From the NCBI GenBank assembly GCA_030611385.1, contig JAUWPV010000012.1, positions 1-52,882 of the forward strand: 52,882 nucleotides of DNA. Direction: 5' to 3'. The notes beneath the pieces are model-generated. The model had not been told where the DNA came from. It was given only the letters and a program-made list of their open reading frames with translations, and made no database searches. The stretch comes from Bacillota bacterium (GTDB taxonomy: Bacteria; Bacillota; Dethiobacteria; DTU022). Each line of letters opens with the position of its first letter. Positions within the stretch are counted from its first letter, which is position 1. Position numbers and translations under genes: made by a program. This document shows positions 25,895 through 34,816 of the stretch, in pieces.

Positions 25895-28576
25895 CTAGCC
25901 CAGTTCCTGCAGTCTTTGCCGCAATTTGGTCATCCTGATTTCCTGTTCCTCACGGCGAGATTTTTCTTTAGCGACAACTTCAGCAGGCGCCTTTTCGATG
26001 AAACCGGGACTGTTTAGTTTAACAGCGGTTTTCTTGATTTCCGCCAGCAGTATGTTTGATTCTTTCTTCAGGCGGTCTTTCTCCGCGTCGAGATCAATTA
26101 CGCCCTCCAGTGGCAGGAATATTTCGACCCCTTCCCCGATAATTGCCGTAAGGGCCTGCGGTGGTTTGACGGCATCGGGATGAATCGTCAGTGGGTCGGC
26201 AAAAGCAATTCGGCTTAAATGATGACGCTCTTGATCAAGACAGGCGGCGGCGCGACCCTGGGCTCGCACAATCACCGCAGTTCTTCTGCCAGGCGGAAGC
26301 TGTACCTGGCTGCGCAGGTTTCGGATAGCTCTGGCTACATCTTGCAGTAAAGCCATATCGGCCGCTTCTTCGGGGAAAGAAAACAGCTCTTCCGGCTGCG
26401 GCCAGGCGGCCACAATCAGGGCTTCCTCTTTGCGATGCGGCAGCTGCTGCCATATTTCCTCGGAAATAAAGGGCATGAAAGGATGAAGCAGGCGCATCAC
26501 CCCATCGAGAAGATAAACCAGCAGGCTGCGTGTTCGCCGTCGATCTTCAGCAGCCCTTGCACTGTTATCCTTGAGGTATAAATAATGCTTGCTCAGTTCA
26601 ACATACCAGTCACAAAAATCGTTCCATAAGTACTCGTAGATCAAGCGGGCTGCTTCACCCAACTCATATTCTTCCAATAGAGCGGTCGCTTGCAGCAGAG
26701 TTTCGTTAAACCGGTGCAAAATCCAGCGATCGGCCCGATTAAGTCCGCCCGGTAATCTGTCCGGTTTGAAAGGCGCAAACTGAGGCTCATTTTCATTTTC
26801 ATCCACAAGATTCATTAATACGAAGCGAGAGACATTCCAGATCTTGTTGGCGAAATTTCGTCCTGACTCAACACTCTCCTGCCGAAAACGCTGGTCATTT
26901 CCGGGCGCCTGGCCAGTGACAAGAGTGAAGCGCAGGGTATCGGCGCCGTACTTTTCGATTATCTCCAGAGGGTCGATACCGTTACCCAGAGATTTGCTCA
27001 TCTTACGACCAAGCGCATCACGCACCAGGCCGGTTATATAAACAGTGTGGAATGGAACTTCATCCATGAAGGCGAGGCCCGTAAACATCATGCGAGCGAC
27101 CCAGAAATAGATTATATCGTAAGCGGTTACGAGAACAGATGTCGGGTAAAAGTGAGTGAGGTCGGGAGTTTGGTCCGGCCAGCCAAGAGTAGAAAACGGC
27201 CAGAGAGCTGAACTGAACCAGGTATCGAGAACATCCGTATCCTGCTCGAGAGCACTGCCACCGCAGGAGGGGCATATTTGCGGATCTGTATAGTCAACAA
27301 TTAGGTCACCACAATCGCAATACCAGGCCGGAATACGGTGCCCCCACCAGATCTGCCGTGATATACACCAGTCACGAATATTTTCAACCCAGCTCTGGTA
27401 AACCCGGGTAAAGCGGGGGGGGACAAACTTGGTGAGATTATTTTCAACCGCTTCCAGAGCTGGTTCAGCCAGGGGTTTCATTTTGACAAACCACTGTCGC
27501 GATATTAGCGGCTCAACGACTGTGCGGCAGCGTTGGCAGCGGCCAAGAGCATGCTCGTGTTCTTCAATTTTTACAATCAACCCCAACTCTTGCAGATCTT
27601 CCACAACTTGTTTACGGCATTCGTAGCGGTCAAGGCCTTTATAGTGGCCGGCTGCTTCGGTCATCTTCGCATTTTCATCGATAATCTTGATTACTTCCAG
27701 ATTGTGACGTCGGCCAATAGCAAAATCGTTCGGATCGTGTCCCGGGGTCACCTTGACTGCCCCGCTGCCGAATTCAGGATCAACATAATCATCAGCAACA
27801 ATGGGGATCGGACGATCCAAAAGGGGAAGAATCACTTTTTTACCGACAAGAGCGCTATAACGCTTATCTTGAGGGTGCACCGCCACACCGCTGTCACCAA
27901 GCATTGTTTCTGGTCGGGTCGTAGCAACAGTGATCGAACCTTCATCTTCAGCCAGGGGATAACGAATGTGGATAAGCGTAGAAGTTTCATCTTCATGTTC
28001 CACTTCAATATCAGAAAGTGCAGTAAGGCAGCGCGGGCACCAGTTAATCATGTAATCTCCCCGGTAGATTAGCCCGCGCCGGTATAGATCAACAAAAACC
28101 TTGCGTACTGCCCGGGAACAGCCTTCATCCATGGTAAAACGCTCCCGCGACCAATCGCATGAAACACCGAGCCGGTAGAGCTGTTTTGTAATGCGGGTAT
28201 GGTAAGTATCTTTCCACTGCCAGACCCGCTCCAGGAAAACCGCACGCCCCAACTCGCGGCTGTTTACGCCCTCTTCAGCAAGATGTTTTTCGACAACATT
28301 TTGAGTGGCAATACCGGCATGGTCGCAGCCAGGCAACCAGAGAGTATCAAAACCCTGCATGCGCTTCCAGCGGATCAGAATATCCTGAATAGTGTTGTTC
28401 AGAGCATGGCCCATATGCAGTGATCCCGTTACGTTGGGGGGTGGAATAACAATAGTGAAGGGTTCCCGTTCTGTATCGCGGGCTGCTTTGAAAAATTCTC
28501 CGTCAAGCCAAAACTGGTAGCGTTTTATTTCGACTGCGGCGGGATCGTAGACAGGAGACAGCGCTGCTTCAGACAT
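25895..28576 (-). CDS. valS: valyl-tRNA synthetase
   Basis: This 893-residue class I synthetase has the HIGH-type motif HMGH at 54-57 and the KMSKS motif in GRKMSKSLGNG near residue 530. An editing (CP1) domain lies between them, an anticodon-binding domain follows, and a C-terminal coiled coil (about 830-890) is typical of ValRS. ATG 28576 follows GAGGTGA. No T-box leader could be found in the 155 bases upstream, unlike many Firmicute valS genes. Confidence 0.97.
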   Translation of the reverse strand: MSEAALSPVYDPAAVEIKRYQFWLDGEFFKAARDTEREPFTIVIPPPNVTGSLHMGHALNNTIQDILIRWKRMQGFDTLWLPGCDHAGIATQNVVEKHLAEEGVNSRELGRAVFLERVWQWKDTYHTRITKQLYRLGVSCDWSRERFTMDEGCSRAVRKVFVDLYRRGLIYRGDYMINWCPRCLTALSDIEVEHEDETSTLIHIRYPLAEDEGSITVATTRPETMLGDSGVAVHPQDKRYSALVGKKVILPLLDRPIPIVADDYVDPEFGSGAVKVTPGHDPNDFAIGRRHNLEVIKIIDENAKMTEAAGHYKGLDRYECRKQVVEDLQELGLIVKIEEHEHALGRCQRCRTVVEPLISRQWFVKMKPLAEPALEAVENNLTKFVPPRFTRVYQSWVENIRDWCISRQIWWGHRIPAWYCDCGDLIVDYTDPQICPSCGGSALEQDTDVLDTWFSSALWPFSTLGWPDQTPDLTHFYPTSVLVTAYDIIYFWVARMMFTGLAFMDEVPFHTVYITGLVRDALGRKMSKSLGNGIDPLEIIEKYGADTLRFTLVTGQAPGNDQRFRQESVESGRNFANKIWNVSRFVLMNLVDENENEPQFAPFKPDRLPGGLNRADRWILHRFNETLLQATALLEEYELGEAARLIYEYLWNDFCDWYVELSKHYLYLKDNSARAAEDRRRTRSLLVYLLDGVMRLLHPFMPFISEEIWQQLPHRKEEALIVAAWPQPEELFSFPEEAADMALLQDVARAIRNLRSQVQLPPGRRTAVIVRAQGRAAACLDQERHHLSRIAFADPLTIHPDAVKPPQALTAIIGEGVEIFLPLEGVIDLDAEKDRLKKESNILLAEIKKTAVKLNSPGFIEKAPAEVVAKEKSRREEQEIRMTKLRQRLQELG

Positions 28577-28731
28577 ATAGTCACCTCAAGTTACTAGCTG
28601 TGCGCTCTCTGTTAGCACGCACGTCGGTTTGTTTATCTTTTCCGCGATCAATATTACGGAATGGTCCGATATTTGGTAATAATAAATAGTTAAATGGCAG
28701 TTACTGTAAGTATAACAAAGTGAATGACCCC

Positions 28732-29310
28732 TTACTGAGGGGTTTGAACAGAGATTCCGACATCCTGCCCCGGACCCTCTTCATACAGGTGGTAACCCAG
28801 ATCAAAGGCCTGCTGATTGAGTTCACCGCTTCCCCTGGGGGCCAGCTTAAAAATACTTTCTCTGAAAATATCACGATTAACAATTCCGGTTGCGGCATTT
28901 ATAACGCCCAGTGCCAGCATATTAGCAACAACGTCTCGCCCCAGTTTCTCTTTAGCCATACGCGTTATTGGGAAAGATTGCACTTTGTAATCTTTATGAA
29001 AAGGACCGCTGACAAAGGTCGAGTCAACAATAACGGTGCAGCCCGGCTCTATTTTGGGTAGATACTTGTTAAAAGAAGCCTGATTCATACAGAGCAGCAC
29101 AGCCGGCCTGGTCACTTCGGGATATTCAATAGTATCAATATCGATGATTACCCCGGCCATACTGGCTCCACCCCGAGCTTCGGGACCGTAAGACTGTGTC
29201 TGTACCACGTTCTTGTTGTCATTAACCGCCGCCTCAGCCAATACTATCGAAGCAAGAATCAAACCCTGGCCTCCGGCACCGGTTAATAATATTTCCTGCC
29301 TGTTTTCCAA
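28732..29310 (-). CDS. korC: 2-oxoacid:ferredoxin oxidoreductase, gamma subunit
   Basis: This 192-residue gamma subunit has GAGGQGLILASIVLAEAA near residues 11-28 and SYGPEARGGASM, typical of the family. It is the last gene of korDABC. The start is TTG, preceded by GGGGG. A GC-rich hairpin (ACCCCT/AGGGGT, 28727-28743) overlaps its stop but has no T run. Confidence 0.92.
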   Translation of the reverse strand: MENRQEILLTGAGGQGLILASIVLAEAAVNDNKNVVQTQSYGPEARGGASMAGVIIDIDTIEYPEVTRPAVLLCMNQASFNKYLPKIEPGCTVIVDSTFVSGPFHKDYKVQSFPITRMAKEKLGRDVVANMLALGVINAATGIVNRDIFRESIFKLAPRGSGELNQQAFDLGYHLYEEGPGQDVGISVQTPQ

Positions 29311-29327
29311 AGTAATTCCCCCGCTTT

Positions 29328-30149
29328 TTAGCCCTTATTGTCACTGATTGAGCGGTAATACTCCTCAGCATATTCAGGAGCATCAAAAGAATAGATTACA
29401 CCGGTTATTGTTTTATCTTTCAGCTCTGCGTCTTCTGTTTCGGCAGCACGTTCAACTGATATACTGCTGTCTTTCATGCTGCGCAGCATCTCGACAGCCC
29501 CACCCAGTTTATTACGCCTGCCGTAAGCAATCGGACAGGGAGAAAGCGCTTCCACTACCGAAAAACCCTTGTGGGTTGCCCCCCTGACTATTAGCTGCTC
29601 AAGCTGACGGGGTTGAGCAGCAATACCCCTTGCCGCAAAAGTTGCCCCTGCGCCCCTGGCCAGAACCAAAAGATCGAAGGGTCTCTCAAGCGTTCCGCGA
29701 GGTGCGGTGGTCGCTTTCATACCAGTCGGAGTCAGGGGAGAATGCTGTCCTCCGGTCATCCCATAGATATGATTATTTATTATTACTGCGTTCAGGTCAA
29801 TATTCCGCCTGGCGGCATGAATAAAATGATTACCGCCGATAGCGCTGCAATCACCATCGCCCATAATCACGAATAGTTTGAGCTCGGGACGGGCCATTTT
29901 TAAACCGGTAGCAAAGGCCAGCGCCCGACCATGAGTAGTGTGCAGGGTGTTAAAATTTAAATAGCCCGCGGCCCTTGAAGAACAACCAATGCCAGAAACA
30001 ATAACCACATCACGCTGATCATAGCCGGTCCGCTCAATTGCCCTGATCAAGGCTGCAGTAACAATACCATTGCCACAACCGGGACACCAGATATGGGGTA
30101 ACTTTTTCGTTCTTAAATACTCCTGAGTTAAATGTTCTATGAGAGCCAC
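29328..30149 (-). CDS. korB: 2-oxoacid:ferredoxin oxidoreductase, beta (TPP-binding) subunit
   Basis: This 273-residue beta subunit binds thiamine diphosphate and probably one iron-sulfur cluster. CPGCGNG is at 22-28, the Mg/TPP motif GDGD at 97-100 and NN at 125-126, followed by IYGMTGGQ. The start is GTG, overlapping korA by 13 bases. The substrate is most likely 2-oxoglutarate or branched-chain 2-oxoacids. The adjacent glutamate dehydrogenase favours 2-oxoglutarate. Confidence 0.92.
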   Translation of the reverse strand: MALIEHLTQEYLRTKKLPHIWCPGCGNGIVTAALIRAIERTGYDQRDVVIVSGIGCSSRAAGYLNFNTLHTTHGRALAFATGLKMARPELKLFVIMGDGDCSAIGGNHFIHAARRNIDLNAVIINNHIYGMTGGQHSPLTPTGMKATTAPRGTLERPFDLLVLARGAGATFAARGIAAQPRQLEQLIVRGATHKGFSVVEALSPCPIAYGRRNKLGGAVEMLRSMKDSSISVERAAETEDAELKDKTITGVIYSFDAPEYAEEYYRSISDNKG

Positions 30150-31267
30150 CTCCCCATTTGCTCATAGATTTGATCAGGATTGATCATTTCTCCATCGTAG
30201 CGGTTGAGGGGGATAACCTCGGCCTGTCCGCGGGCATAACGCTCGACTTCACCAACAATTTGACCCATGTTCATCTCCGGCACGATGATCACATCCACCT
30301 GTTTGGCCAGCGCTTCGATTTCCCGTGCCGGGAAAGGCCAGATTGTCTGCAGACTTAACAGTCCCACCGGCAAACGGTTTTGCCAGTATGCTTTCGTAAC
30401 AACCGCCCGTGCCGAACGAACGGTACAGCCATAGGTTACTATAGCGACCCGTGGCTCTTTATGACCGATGTAATTGGTTAAAATGATCTCGTCGCGGTTT
30501 TTTTCCAGTTTATGATGCAGGCGATCAAGAGCTCTTTCAACCTGAGGTGGATCGCCGGTCGGGAAACCGTATTGATCATGAAAGAGGCCGGTAACATGAT
30601 AATAATGGCCAAAGCCAAATGGCACAAGGGGAGTAAGGCCTTTCTCATCGTATGGTTTCCAGTCGGAGGGGACCAGGTCACTCGCTTTTTCTACCAACAG
30701 CTTACCGGCTTCAGGAATGAGAACTTTTTCCCGCATATGACCGATCACTTCGTCAAGAAGTATAATTACCGGCTGTCTCAGTTTTTGGCTGAGATTTACG
30801 GCAGCAATGGTCAGGTAATAAGTTTCATAAACCGAAGCTGGAGAAAAAACGATAATCGGATGGTCACCGTGCGTACCCCAACGAGCCTGCATGACATCAC
30901 CCTGGGCAGGGGCTGTGGGGACTCCGGTACTGGGACCCATTCGCTGGACGTTAACAACCACACAGGGTATTTCAGCCATAATAGCGTAACCGATGTTTTC
31001 CTGTTTAAGGGAAAATCCGGGCCCGCTTGTGGCCGTCAGGGTTCGCATACCGCCGATAGAAGCGCCGATTATGGCAGCCATGCTGGCAATTTCATCTTCC
31101 ATTTGGATAAAAACCCCACCGAGATCCGGCAGTTTCTCCGCCATATGCTCGGCAATTTCCGTTGAAGGGGTAATTGGGTAACCGGCATAAAAACGAACAC
31201 CGGCACTGATCGCTCCCAGGGCACAGGCTTCATTGCCTTGCATCAGGACCGGTTTTGTTTCCGGCAT
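30137..31267 (-). CDS. korA: 2-oxoacid:ferredoxin oxidoreductase, alpha subunit
   Basis: This 376-residue alpha subunit holds the pyrimidine-binding domain. Blocks GNEACALGAISAGVRFYAGYPITPSTEI (start region), TSGPGFSLKQENIGYA and MPSTGVPTAPAQGD-like GPSTGVPTAPAQGD are typical. ATG 31267 has AGGAGG 11 bases upstream and lies within the 3' end of korD (38-base overlap). It works with KorB, KorC and KorD to oxidise 2-oxoacids to acyl-CoA, reducing ferredoxin. Confidence 0.93.
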   Translation of the reverse strand: MPETKPVLMQGNEACALGAISAGVRFYAGYPITPSTEIAEHMAEKLPDLGGVFIQMEDEIASMAAIIGASIGGMRTLTATSGPGFSLKQENIGYAIMAEIPCVVVNVQRMGPSTGVPTAPAQGDVMQARWGTHGDHPIIVFSPASVYETYYLTIAAVNLSQKLRQPVIILLDEVIGHMREKVLIPEAGKLLVEKASDLVPSDWKPYDEKGLTPLVPFGFGHYYHVTGLFHDQYGFPTGDPPQVERALDRLHHKLEKNRDEIILTNYIGHKEPRVAIVTYGCTVRSARAVVTKAYWQNRLPVGLLSLQTIWPFPAREIEALAKQVDVIIVPEMNMGQIVGEVERYARGQAEVIPLNRYDGEMINPDQIYEQMGRWLS

Positions 31268-31490
31268 TTATAGAAAGCCTCCTCTTTACCAGCACAATCG
31301 CAAAGTCAGGGCAAAATGTTTCGCAGATGCCACAGGCAGTACACTTTTCCTGTTCCTTAACGACTTTACCATATTCGTCCATAAAAAGAGCTTCCCGGGG
31401 ACAGAAAGCTATACATATACCGCATCCTTTACACCAATTCCGATTGTTTATAAGATCGCCATCAGGGCCGTTTTCTTTAGCCTGCGCCAA
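31230..31490 (-). CDS. korD: 2-oxoacid:ferredoxin oxidoreductase, delta (2[4Fe-4S]) subunit
   Basis: This 86-residue ferredoxin-like subunit has two complete cluster motifs: C20, C23, C26, C30 and C50, C53, C56, C60, each ending in CP. The start is TTG behind AGGAGGAG. It is the first gene of the kor operon and would pass electrons to free ferredoxin. Confidence 0.92.
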   Translation of the reverse strand: MAQAKENGPDGDLINNRNWCKGCGICIAFCPREALFMDEYGKVVKEQEKCTACGICETFCPDFAIVLVKRRLSINAGNKTGPDARQ

Positions 31491-31665
31491 ATTTTAGATC
31501 TCCTCCTGATCGGAATCGATTTTACCACTATTTATGATTCTACGCTACATTCTACCGAAAGTGATCGAAAAACGCTGTAAATCATCAAGAACATTTCATT
31601 ATCCGATCACAGTTTCCTTCAGGATAGATCTCTCGCGCATTATTGCCACCGCTCGCAGGCTGGTT

Positions 31666-31687
31666 GGGCAGGGGTTTCCCCCTGCCC
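31666..31687 (-). other. perfect GC-rich hairpin between gdhA and korD
   Basis: GGGCAGGGG (31666-31674) pairs perfectly with CCCCTGCCC (31679-31687). On the minus strand, the direction of gdhA, the loop is GAAA, a stable tetraloop. It sits 18 bases after the gdhA stop. There is no T run, so it is either a poor terminator or an RNA-stabilising element separating gdhA from kor. Confidence 0.6.
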
Positions 31688-31704
31688 GAACCTCCGTATA
31701 AAAA

Positions 31705-32997
31705 TTACCGTTGGGTGCCGTTACGGAGCCAGCCACGGTAATGCATCGCTTCTGCGATACGCTGAATCGAATACATATAGGCACCGGTTCGCATATCTGA
31801 GCCGGTACATTTTTCACAGTAGAACCCGTAAACCAAATTAAACGCCTCGACCATTTTTTCTTCCAAACGCTTATTTACAGTGGCCAAATCCCAGCGGAAT
31901 CCGTAGTTATTCTGAACCCATTCGAAATAGGAAACGGTAACTCCACCACTGTTGGCCAGGATATCTGGAATAACCAGGATATTTTTCTCTTTAAGAATTT
32001 GATCGGCTTCCGGAGTGGTCGGGCCGTTTGCTCCCTCGACTACGAGTTTTGCCTTTACATCACCGGCATTTTTCGCTGTAATCTGATTCTCCATCGCTGC
32101 CGGAATCAAAATATCGCAGTCGATTGTAAGGAGTTCTTCATTGGTGATCTGTTTTACACCGGTGATCCCCTCCAGACTACCGGTCTTCTTCTTGTGGGCG
32201 ATAACTTCCCGGGCATCCAGGCCGGCGTGGTTATAAATCCCACTACGGGAATCACTGATGGCAACTATCTTACAGCCCTCTTCTTCCATCAGTAAAGCTG
32301 CAAAACCGCCAACATTTCCCGCACCCTGAATAGCGACACGTGCTCCCTTGAAGGGAATAGCGAGAGTCCTGGCTGCTTCTTTGGCAACATATACACAACC
32401 GCGTGAAGTAGCTTCTTCTCGACCGGCACACCCGCCCACGGCAAGCGGTTTCCCGGTAACAACGCCGAATGTGGGCCTGCGCATGATATTGCTATACTCA
32501 TCGGCCATCCAGGCCATTATCTGGGCAGTGGTGTAAACATCAGGGGCTGGTATGTCAGTTTCGGGTCCTAAAACTGCACCCATAGCTCTAACATAACCCC
32601 TGCTGACTTTTTCTTTTTCTCTAAGGGATAGGTTACGCGGATCACAAACTACCGCGCCTTTACCACCGCCAAAAGGCACGCCGACCAGAGAACATTTGAG
32701 GGTCATCCACATCGAAAGTGCTTTCACTTCATCGGGGTTAGATTCGGGATGAAAGCGAATACCACCTTTGAATGGACCTAAAGCGTTGTTGTGCTGAGAT
32801 CGGTAACCGGTAAATACTTTTATACTGCCATCGTCCATCTCCACCGGTATGGCGATTTCAACAAAACGCATCGGAACTCGCAAGTATTCATAAACATCCG
32901 GGGTTAACTCCAACAAATCCGTAGCCTGTTTGATCATGTTCAATGTAGCCCTTAAAGTGTTGTCTTCATTACCAGCTTGATTAACTTCTCTTGTCAT
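31705..32997 (-). CDS. gdhA: glutamate dehydrogenase
   Basis: GDH interconverts glutamate and 2-oxoglutarate plus ammonia. This 430-residue enzyme has PFKGGIRFHP, GVPFGGGKGAV with the catalytic lysine, the Rossmann motif GAGNVGG and ANSGGVTVSYFEW. Length and motifs fit the hexameric, mostly NAD-dependent type used for glutamate breakdown. ATG 32997 has AAGGAGG at ideal spacing. It lies between an aminotransferase and korDABC, giving a direct route from amino groups to reduced ferredoxin. Confidence 0.95.
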   Translation of the reverse strand: MTREVNQAGNEDNTLRATLNMIKQATDLLELTPDVYEYLRVPMRFVEIAIPVEMDDGSIKVFTGYRSQHNNALGPFKGGIRFHPESNPDEVKALSMWMTLKCSLVGVPFGGGKGAVVCDPRNLSLREKEKVSRGYVRAMGAVLGPETDIPAPDVYTTAQIMAWMADEYSNIMRRPTFGVVTGKPLAVGGCAGREEATSRGCVYVAKEAARTLAIPFKGARVAIQGAGNVGGFAALLMEEEGCKIVAISDSRSGIYNHAGLDAREVIAHKKKTGSLEGITGVKQITNEELLTIDCDILIPAAMENQITAKNAGDVKAKLVVEGANGPTTPEADQILKEKNILVIPDILANSGGVTVSYFEWVQNNYGFRWDLATVNKRLEEKMVEAFNLVYGFYCEKCTGSDMRTGAYMYSIQRIAEAMHYRGWLRNGTQR

Positions 32998-33060
32998 TTA
33001 AAAGCCTCCTTATAAAATATAATATTTAGGATAATCCTCCCGGAGGAAGCAAACGATTGG

Positions 33061-34407
33061 CTAAATACCTCCCTGTTCTGCAGCGATCGCTTCCTCGAGG
33101 ATATCAAGCCCCCGATAAAGCTGATCCTGGGGAATGTTAACCGGCATGAGCAACCGGACTACATTACCGAATATACCGGCAGTAATAATAATCAAACCGC
33201 GGTCATGACAGCGTTTAACAATAGCCCTGGCTGCTTCGGGCGCCGGCTCTTTGGACTGGCGGTCTTTGACCAGTTCGATCGCCTGCATGGCACCCAAACC
33301 GCGGTGCTCGCCGATCAGTGTGTATTTCTCTTTCATGTCGGCAAGCCTTTCACCGGTGATTGATCCTGTTTCTTTCGCTTTTAGAGCAATCTGTTCTTTT
33401 TCCGCCACTTCAAACACGGCGAGGGCAGCGGCGCAGCTGATTGGATTGCCACCGTAGGTACCGCCTATTTCCCCCGGTCCAGCGGCATCTATTACTTCCG
33501 CCCTGCCGGTCAGTGCACTTAGGGGCACCCCACCGGCCAGCGATTTCGCCATGGTGATCAGATCAGGTTCCACCTGAAAGTGATAGCTGGCCAGTGACTC
33601 ACCGGTGCGATAGAAACCGAATTGTATTTCATCAAGGATCAGCAGTATATCGTTTTTCTTGCAAATTTCGTGGAGAACCTTGAAATAACCTGGGGGTGGA
33701 ACAATAAAGCCACCTTCACCCTGAACCGGTTCGGCAATAACCGCAGCTACGTTTTCGGAACTGCATTCAAAGGCCAAAAACTGTTCCAGGTAGCGGGCAC
33801 AATGTAGATCGCAAGATGGATAGTTCAGACCGAAACGGCAGCGGTAGCAGTAAGCGGTCGGGATTTTATAGACATCGGCTGCAAAGGGTCCAAAACCATA
33901 CTTGTAGGGTTTTATCTTTGAGGTCAGGGTCATCGCCATCAGGGTTCGCCCATGAAAAGCGCACTCCAGAGCAATTATCGCTGTTTTTTTCGAAAAGCGC
34001 CGGGAGATTTTGACTGCGTTTTCCACTGCCTCCGCACCGCTGTTAAAAAGAGCTGTTTTTTTCGGAAAACTGCCTGGAGTCATTATGTTCAGCTTTGCAG
34101 CCAACTGAACATAAGGTTCATACATGGTAACCATGAAACAGGTATGCAGGTACTGATCGGCCTGTTTTTTGATCGCGTCAACAACTACAGGGTGATTGTG
34201 TCCGAAATTGACAACGCCGATACCGGTGGTGAAATCAATAAACTCGTTGCCGTCAACATCGATAACCACCGCTCCTCTTGCTTCTCTGACAAATATCGGC
34301 AAAACATAGGAGATGCCCCGAGCCACATTTTGATCGCGCAGTTTCATCAATTCCTGAGACTTCGGTCCGGGTAAATGGGAAACCGGTTTGTTAGCCTGCT
34401 CCCTCAT
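33061..34407 (-). CDS. class III aminotransferase (4-aminobutyrate/acetylornithine type)
   Basis: This 448-residue PLP enzyme of the GabT/ArgD family has the PLP lysine K288 in TMAKSLAGG, Asp259 in LILDEIQ, and FNSGAEAVENAVK. A cysteine group C187, C190, C199, C203 (CYRC…CDLHC) forms a possible metal site found in some anaerobe homologues. The exact substrate (GABA, other omega-amino acids or a branched compound) cannot be assigned. ATG 34407 follows AAAGGAGAT. It is just upstream of gdhA and probably co-transcribed with it. Confidence 0.85.
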   Translation of the reverse strand: MREQANKPVSHLPGPKSQELMKLRDQNVARGISYVLPIFVREARGAVVIDVDGNEFIDFTTGIGVVNFGHNHPVVVDAIKKQADQYLHTCFMVTMYEPYVQLAAKLNIMTPGSFPKKTALFNSGAEAVENAVKISRRFSKKTAIIALECAFHGRTLMAMTLTSKIKPYKYGFGPFAADVYKIPTAYCYRCRFGLNYPSCDLHCARYLEQFLAFECSSENVAAVIAEPVQGEGGFIVPPPGYFKVLHEICKKNDILLILDEIQFGFYRTGESLASYHFQVEPDLITMAKSLAGGVPLSALTGRAEVIDAAGPGEIGGTYGGNPISCAAALAVFEVAEKEQIALKAKETGSITGERLADMKEKYTLIGEHRGLGAMQAIELVKDRQSKEPAPEAARAIVKRCHDRGLIIITAGIFGNVVRLLMPVNIPQDQLYRGLDILEEAIAAEQGGI

Positions 34408-34634
34408 TGAGTAAATCTCCTTTCTGCTTACGATTATTTACTGTTATCTTATTCTAACGCAATAGTGGTGCCGGGTGATAATATTTTTCAGATCCGGAAA
34501 TATCTACAGAACACGCTTAATTATCGCTGTTAATCGGCAAGTAATTAGTTTTTGATAATAAAATCGATCGCTTGCTACATTGTCGTTCTCCCTTTGGAGA
34601 TAATAACAATTAATGTAATGAAAAAAAAATCTGT

Positions 34635-34655
34635 CTGTAATGTTACTGTAATGTT
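34635..34655. repeat. direct repeat CTGTAATGTT x2, 11-bp period
   Basis: Two exact copies (34635-34644 and 34646-34655) are spaced by one base, so they fall on the same face of the helix. They lie just upstream of a TATAAT (34663-34668) between the divergent aminotransferase and birA genes, as expected for an activator or repressor site. Confidence 0.5.
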
Positions 34656-34662
34656 TAAATTC

Positions 34663-34668
34663 TATAAT
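34663..34668 (+). promoter_or_regulatory. possible -10 element of a short orphan transcript
   Basis: This is a perfect TATAAT with a poor -35 (ATGTTA at 17 bases). A start near 34675 would give an RNA of about 60 nt ending at the terminator at 34708-34739, with no gene inside. Confidence 0.3.
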
Positions 34669-34707
34669 TAAGGCGAGTTGACCCCCCTCTTTTTATATAT
34701 ATTGCTG

Positions 34708-34739
34708 GACGCAGTCAAATAAGACTGCGTCTTTTTTTT
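34708..34739 (+). terminator. strong intrinsic terminator with no gene upstream of it
   Basis: GACGCAGTC (34708-34716), a 6-base loop and GACTGCGTC (34723-34731) form a perfect 9-bp stem, followed by eight T. It works only on the plus strand. The nearest gene to the left runs the other way, so it must end a leader, a small RNA or an antisense transcript. Confidence 0.88.
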
Positions 34740-34758
34740 ATGCTTTCTCCCTGATTGG

Positions 34759-34787
34759 TTGACATTATCATTCCGCTCCCTTATCAT
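34759..34787 (+). promoter_or_regulatory. sigma-A promoter of birA-bioY
   Basis: TTGACA (34759-34764), 17 bases, and TATCAT (34782-34787) make a near-consensus promoter. The start would be near 34794, 23 bases before birA. TTATCATTC occurs twice (34765-34773 and 34781-34789), overlapping the -10 and forming a possible operator. Confidence 0.75.
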
Positions 34788-34816
34788 TCTAACAAAATAT
34801 TCTATCCGGCGGTAGT

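Noticed and set aside
28577-28731. T-box riboswitch upstream of valS
   Set aside because: No T-box core (GGTGG followed by ACCGCG-like bases) was found. Only an AT-rich dyad (AATATCGGA/TCCGTAATATT) and a plain ribosome site are present.
28727-28743. Hairpin ACCCCT/AGGGGT at the korC stop codon as a terminator
   Set aside because: Short stem overlapping the stop, with no T run on either strand.
34408-34816. BirA operator or biotin riboswitch before birA-bioY
   Set aside because: No TTGTTAAC-like inverted repeat was seen, and the encoded BirA has no DNA-binding domain.
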